Source: Aliidiomarina sedimenti (GTDB lineage: Bacteria; Pseudomonadota; Gammaproteobacteria; Enterobacterales; Alteromonadaceae). From it: a stretch of 64,000 nucleotides of DNA. Position 1 is the stretch's first letter, and every line of letters starts with the position of its first letter. Below, in pieces: positions 60,384-64,000 of this stretch. A program made the position numbers and the translations under genes. The stretch spans positions 265,875 to 329,874 of the forward strand of contig NZ_PIPN01000004.1 in assembly GCF_003986955.1 (NCBI RefSeq). The letters are read 5' to 3'. A model generated the notes under the pieces. It was given only the letters and a program-made list of their open reading frames with translations. It was not told the DNA's origin and ran no database searches.

Positions 60384-61349
60384 ATGAACTGGCAACCCAG
60401 TGCAAGCCTCCAGGCGTTGCGCGCACGAGCCGAGCTGCTGGCAAATATCCGCTCGTTCTTCGCCGAGCGCGATGTACTTGAGGTCGATACGCCTATCGTA
60501 GCGGCACGCGGCGTCACTGACCCTCACTTATCCAATGTCACGGTTAAGTTGTGCGGGGACGGCCTGTCGCAATCAGAGTATTTTTTACAGACGTCCCCGG
60601 AGTACGCGATGAAGCGCTTGCTGGCAGCCGGCAGCGGAAGTATTTACCAGATAGCCAAGGTTATCAGGAACGATGAAGTAGGGCCGCAGCACAATCCTGA
60701 ATTTACCATGCTGGAATGGTACCGCCTTGGTTTCGATGAGTATCAGTTAATGGACGAAATCGACCAGCTGATGTGTTCGCTACTCGGTTGCAAGGCGAGT
60801 AAACGAGTTACCTATCAGGATGCTTTTTTAACGGTTACAGGCTGTGATCCGCTTACCGCTCAAGGCATTGAGAGCCTGCGTTGCTGGTTGGTTAAACGTG
60901 ATTTAGGTGACTGGGTAAAGGACGAAGCTGACCCGGATACCTTGCTTTACCTGGCAATGACTCACTATATTGAGCCGACTCTGGGCCAAACCGAGCCTAC
61001 TTTTATTTATAATTTTCCGGCCTCTCAGTCTGCCCTGGCCCGAATTCACCCTGATGACCCGCGTGTGGCGCGACGTTTCGAGCTGTACATAGATGGGGTC
61101 GAGTTAGCAAATGGGTTTTATGAGCTTACCGATGCCATGCAGCAGGCCCAGCGGTTTGCCGCTGATAATTCTATACGGATGAAGCAGGGCAAGCCTCGTG
61201 CGCTTGAGGACGAACGTTTAGTGGCGGCGCTGCAAGCCGGACTTCCTGACTGTGCGGGTGTTGCACTGGGCCTGGATCGACTACTGATGCTTAAGTTAGG
61301 CGCAAGTCAGATCAGCGATGTGTTAGCTTTCCCCATAGAGCGAGCCTGA
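60384..61349 (+). CDS. epmA: EF-P lysine ligase EpmA (GenX/PoxA)
   Basis: The 321-residue protein is a truncated class II lysyl-tRNA synthetase without the anticodon-binding domain. Motif 2 is in EFTMLEWYR and motif 3 in GVALGLDRLLML. VDTPIVAARGVTDPHL near the start is typical of EpmA. It attaches beta-lysine to Lys34 of EF-P. It is 85 bp after efp with a terminator between, so expression may be separate. Confidence 0.95.
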   Translation: MNWQPSASLQALRARAELLANIRSFFAERDVLEVDTPIVAARGVTDPHLSNVTVKLCGDGLSQSEYFLQTSPEYAMKRLLAAGSGSIYQIAKVIRNDEVGPQHNPEFTMLEWYRLGFDEYQLMDEIDQLMCSLLGCKASKRVTYQDAFLTVTGCDPLTAQGIESLRCWLVKRDLGDWVKDEADPDTLLYLAMTHYIEPTLGQTEPTFIYNFPASQSALARIHPDDPRVARRFELYIDGVELANGFYELTDAMQQAQRFAADNSIRMKQGKPRALEDERLVAALQAGLPDCAGVALGLDRLLMLKLGASQISDVLAFPIERA

Positions 61350-61372
61350 TGGTCATTGAATTTGCCGGGCAG

Positions 61373-61391
61373 AATGTTATACTATTACACC
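61373..61391. promoter_or_regulatory. Candidate Zur (zinc uptake regulator) box
   Basis: AATGTTATA-C-TATTACACC is an imperfect palindrome (6 of 9 arm positions pair) close to the gammaproteobacterial Zur consensus around ATGTTATANTATAACAT. It lies 24 bp before the MerC-like gene, a position expected for a repressor site. Confidence 0.6.
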
Positions 61392-61414
61392 ATCACGTCT
61401 TGCCGAGAGTTTAA

Positions 61415-61891
61415 ATGAGACATAAGCCCCTTGATAAAACAGGTATTTGGTTAGCAATTGTATGCGCGCTGCATTGTCTGCTGGTGCCCGTGTTGCTGCC
61501 TACTTTATCCTTGTTGGGCTTGTCAGTTCTGGGCGCCGATACCCTGGAGCGGGCCGTGTTGTCATTAAGTGCCTTGATCGGAGGCGTGGCGATAGCCATC
61601 GGCACTAAGCATCATCGTAGTCCATTGCCGTTGCTCGCGTTGCTGGCCGGTGTCGTTCTTTATTTTAACAAGCACAATATTGGCCATGCGGCTGGTCACG
61701 GCTGGGAAATCCCGGTGGTGTTAGTCGGCGCGGGCCTGTTGATAAGTGCACATGTTATGAACCTGCATCTGTGCCGTGTGCGGCGAGTGGAAAATTGTGA
61801 TGTAGCGGCTGAAGCTGAAGCGAGCTCATCCGATAATGCTGCAGAGTCCGAATTGAACCCGGTTTCAGGTTCAACTCAGCATACTGCCTAG
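61415..61891 (+). CDS. MerC-like small membrane protein
   Basis: The 158-residue protein has four predicted transmembrane helices and the MerC-family entry motif CALHCLLVPVLLP (two Cys). A His-rich loop (KHHRSP, NKHNIGHAAGHG) and a late MNLHLCRVRR with Cys follow, then a disordered acidic tail. MerC proteins carry mercuric ions in resistance operons, but no mer genes are here. The candidate Zur box upstream suggests a role in zinc acquisition instead; that is inference. Confidence 0.75.
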   Translation: MRHKPLDKTGIWLAIVCALHCLLVPVLLPTLSLLGLSVLGADTLERAVLSLSALIGGVAIAIGTKHHRSPLPLLALLAGVVLYFNKHNIGHAAGHGWEIPVVLVGAGLLISAHVMNLHLCRVRRVENCDVAAEAEASSSDNAAESELNPVSGSTQHTA

Positions 61892-61895
61892 CCTT

Positions 61896-62993
61896 TTACC
61901 GTTGTCTTAGCACTACCCCTGCTTCTGTATGTTCAGTGAAAGGGAACTGATCAAATAACGCCGCGTGCTCGATATCATGGGTGTCGCTGAGGTAGGTCAG
62001 GTTATCCGCCAGCGTTTCCGGATTGCAGGAAATGTAGATGATATTCGGATAGCGAGCGACCATTGCTAAGGTGGCAGCGTCCAGTCCAGCCCGTGGTGGG
62101 TCGACCAGCACCGTCTTACAGTCAAACTCAGTCAGCTCAATACCTTCTAAACGGCGGAACACTCGCTCACCATTGATCGCCTGAGTCACTTCTTCGGCAG
62201 CCAGTCGAACCACAGTGACGTTATCAGTTTTATTCAACGCAATATTGGTTTGCGCCGAATAGACCGAGGTTTTACTAATCTCAGTCGCTAGCACCCGCTT
62301 GAACTGCCCGGCTAAGGGAATGCTAAAGTTACCATTGCCACAGTAGAGTTCCAACAGATCCCCACTTAGCGCCTGGCTCTTCTCGTGAGCCCAACTGAGC
62401 ATTGCCTCATTAATGCCGGCATTTGGCTGAGTGAAACTATTTTCGACCTGTTCAAACAGGTAGGTTGTTCCCGCCACCTGAAGCGACTCATGAACCGCCT
62501 CATTACCTAACACCAGCTTCTGTTTGCGCGCCCGCCCAATCAAACTGACTTTGCCATACTGCTGCAGGTGTTCACGTAAAGACGCGGCGTCGGCTTGCCA
62601 CTGTTCATCCAGTTGACGGTGGTAGAGTAACGAAATCACCGCTTCGTTAGTGGTCGAGGTCAGAAAATCGACCTGAAATAGCTTACTGCGCAGGGTGGGG
62701 CGATCTCGAACAAAGTCGAGGATCGCAGGCATCAGCGAATTGATAAGCTGATTCGCCGCCGGTAGTTGGTCAACCCGGTACTTTTCTTTGGTCTGTTTAT
62801 CAAACATGATGAAATAGAGTTCATCACCCTCGTGCCATACCCGAAATTCGGCCCGCATCCGGTAATGTTCAGGCGCAGAGGCAAACACTTGCAGGTCGGG
62901 AGCATTGAATGGTGCTAATCGCTGACTAAGTTGATTAACTTTATAGTCGAGCTGTTGCTGGTAGTCGTGCGGCAGTGGCATGAGATTCGACAT
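61896..62993 (-). CDS. trmA: tRNA (uracil-5-)-methyltransferase
   Basis: The 365-residue SAM enzyme makes m5U54 in tRNA. The SAM motif LLELYCGNGNFSIPLA, LVDPPRAGLD and the catalytic Cys in YISCNPETL are present, with the C-terminal Glu in HTEAGVVL. E. coli TrmA is 366 residues; there is no TRAM domain, which fits TrmA rather than RlmD. It is convergent with the MerC gene, 4 bp between stops. Confidence 0.97.
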   Translation of the reverse strand: MSNLMPLPHDYQQQLDYKVNQLSQRLAPFNAPDLQVFASAPEHYRMRAEFRVWHEGDELYFIMFDKQTKEKYRVDQLPAANQLINSLMPAILDFVRDRPTLRSKLFQVDFLTSTTNEAVISLLYHRQLDEQWQADAASLREHLQQYGKVSLIGRARKQKLVLGNEAVHESLQVAGTTYLFEQVENSFTQPNAGINEAMLSWAHEKSQALSGDLLELYCGNGNFSIPLAGQFKRVLATEISKTSVYSAQTNIALNKTDNVTVVRLAAEEVTQAINGERVFRRLEGIELTEFDCKTVLVDPPRAGLDAATLAMVARYPNIIYISCNPETLADNLTYLSDTHDIEHAALFDQFPFTEHTEAGVVLRQR

Positions 62994-63058
62994 CCTTCGC
63001 CTGAGGGCGGTATAAATAAAGATGCGAATTTTAACGTGAAAGGCGATCTATATAAAGA

Positions 63059-63084
63059 AGAGCCCGCTCTATTCAGCGGGCTCT
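63059..63084 (-). terminator. Terminator of the RRM gene
   Basis: A 10-bp GC-rich stem (63059-63068 with 63075-63084), 6-nt loop; on the leftward strand it is followed by a T-rich tract. Confidence 0.85.
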
Positions 63085-63090
63085 GTCAGT

Positions 63091-63609
63091 TTACTCTTTG
63101 CGTTCAGTGTTAGCGAAGCGGACTTTTAAGGTGCGGCCTTCATATTCTGAATCATTCAGTTTTGATAGTGCGAGTTCTGCACCAACCGGTTCCATTTCAA
63201 CGAAGCCGTATCCTTTGCGTTTGCCGGTACGGCGGTCTTTAACCAGGCGCACAGCAAATACTTCACCATAGCGAGCAAAGGTTTCTTCAACGCTTTCTTC
63301 ACTGGTTTTAAACGGCAGGTTGCCAACGTACAGGGTCATTTGGTCTGAACCATCAGGGTTATGTCCACTGACAGCTGGTTTTACTGTTTCCCGCTTGCTG
63401 GCTTTTGGTTTTGCTGCCCGTTTTGACTTGGGCGCGCTGATAGCGGCAGCAATCCACGGGGTTAGTAAGCCACTAAGGAAGGAAAATAAACCTACTAATG
63501 AAATAGTGGTGGTGTTGTCGAAGCTCGTCATCAGGCCGCTTAGTAAACCGGCAACAATGGCAATGATAGCTGCAACTAAGATCTGCGAGGCTGGGGTAGC
63601 ACGTGTCAT
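63091..63609 (-). CDS. Membrane-anchored RRM RNA-binding protein
   Basis: The 172-residue protein has two N-terminal hydrophobic segments (about residues 9-27 and 36-56), a very basic Lys/Arg/Ala linker (about 58-78) and a C-terminal RNA recognition motif (about 91-168) with RNP2 LYVGNLPF and RNP1 KGYGFVEM. The tail is short. RRM proteins in bacteria are usually small and soluble; membrane tethering is unusual, though similar architectures occur in marine gammaproteobacteria. It could localise RNAs at the inner membrane; inference. It is monocistronic. Confidence 0.8.
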   Translation of the reverse strand: MTRATPASQILVAAIIAIVAGLLSGLMTSFDNTTTISLVGLFSFLSGLLTPWIAAAISAPKSKRAAKPKASKRETVKPAVSGHNPDGSDQMTLYVGNLPFKTSEESVEETFARYGEVFAVRLVKDRRTGKRKGYGFVEMEPVGAELALSKLNDSEYEGRTLKVRFANTERKE

Positions 63610-63854
63610 TTAGACATCCTTACTTTAAAAATAAACTAACTATAGAAAATGAAACCGAATAGTACTGATTAAGTACAACTACAAACATGTTGCACGTTCC
63701 TTTGATACCTACACTAGCCTATAAGGAACTAAAGTCTGTGTTCAAAGGACGTGTAAAACTAATAGTAACGGCTAATTAGGCTCGCGGCAAAGTATCTCTT
63801 ACCAGCTTAGCTGATGATGATTTGAGCAGTCGCAACAAATCTGCAAGAAAACCC

Positions 63855-63882
63855 TTGCACTCATACCAGGGACCTCTATAAT
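63855..63882 (+). promoter_or_regulatory. rrn P1-like promoter
   Basis: TTGCAC (63855-63860), 16-bp spacer, perfect TATAAT (63877-63882), then the GC-rich discriminator GCGCCCC. This is the arrangement of stringently controlled rRNA P1 promoters such as E. coli rrnB P1. Confidence 0.8.
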
Positions 63883-63944
63883 GCGCCCCACTTCAAACGG
63901 TTAGCCAGCAACGAGTTGCCAGCAAAGCAAGTTTGAAAAAAGCC

Positions 63945-63972
63945 TTGACGGGATGTTTTAAATCCTTAAAAT
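63945..63972 (+). promoter_or_regulatory. rrn P2-like promoter
   Basis: TTGACG (63945-63950), 16-bp spacer, TAAAAT (63967-63972), followed by GGCGCTCCC. It is 90 bp downstream of the P1-like promoter in the same direction. Confidence 0.75.
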
Positions 63973-64000
63973 GGCGCTCCCGGCTCGAGATGAGCAGGAA

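Larger units (their letters stand above)
63610..64000 (+). other. Gene-free region leading to a probable rRNA operon
   Basis: No coding frame is convincing here. The left part should hold the RRM gene promoter. From 63855 onwards two tandem stable-RNA-like promoters point rightwards, and an inverted repeat TTCAAAC/GTTTGAA (63892-63898 with 63931-63937) lies between them. No tRNA or 16S sequence is reached before the edge. Confidence 0.6.

Overview
The window is about 64 kb of gene-dense bacterial chromosome, mostly conserved housekeeping genes, from a gammaproteobacterium. Gene neighbourhoods (aroQ-accB-accC-prmA-dusB-fis-purH-purD; pabA-HDOD-argD-astA-astD-DUF3802; cutA-dsbD next to fxsA-groES-groEL; rsgA-psd divergent from orn with a Gly tRNA downstream; epmB-efp-epmA) match the Alteromonadales. 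The moderate GC content and short intergenic spaces would fit an Idiomarina-like marine organism. The family assignment is inference; no rRNA lies inside the window to test it.

Layout. 1-9421: a truncated DPP-IV-like lipoprotein, oligopeptidase A, two small membrane or exported proteins, rpe, trpS, an Lgt-like/thioredoxin fusion, a TraB/GumN protein and a persulfide-dioxygenase-like hydrolase. 9793-16196: cytochrome bd oxidase of the short Q-loop (CIO) type with its CydDC exporter, then pabA. 16288-21887: an HDOD protein and the arginine succinyltransferase genes. 21900-31887: prkB, slyX, a WD40 lipoprotein, an FKBP isomerase, rsd, nudC, hemE and an RND efflux pair. 31884-35319: a glycerophosphodiesterase, psd, rsgA, orn and tRNA-Gly(GCC). 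35439-41504: the main accessory region, a chaperone-usher pilus locus with a CsgD/LuxR-type regulator, two related subunits, chaperone, usher and a probable two-domain tip protein. 41575-44018: OsmC protein, a degenerate receiver protein with a long helical tail, and maoP. 44060-54917: a long leftward block for purines, Fis, DusB, PrmA, acetyl-CoA carboxylase, AroQ, DsbD and CutA. 55004-63609: fxsA, groESL, DUF3016, a YjfB-like small protein, the EF-P modification genes, a MerC-like protein with a candidate Zur box, trmA and a membrane-anchored RRM protein. 63610-64000 has no gene but carries two tandem stable-RNA-type promoters, so an rRNA operon probably begins just beyond the right edge.

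The least conventional material is the pilus locus (orphan subunit paralogue, a motif shared by both subunit promoters, a hairpin between major subunit and chaperone), the Lgt-like/TlpA fusion, the Gly53 pseudo-receiver, the exported methyltransferase between purH and purD, the putative Zur-controlled MerC protein and the membrane-tethered RRM protein. I saw no CRISPR array, insertion sequence, prophage or defence island. All functions are from reading the sequence; no search was run.
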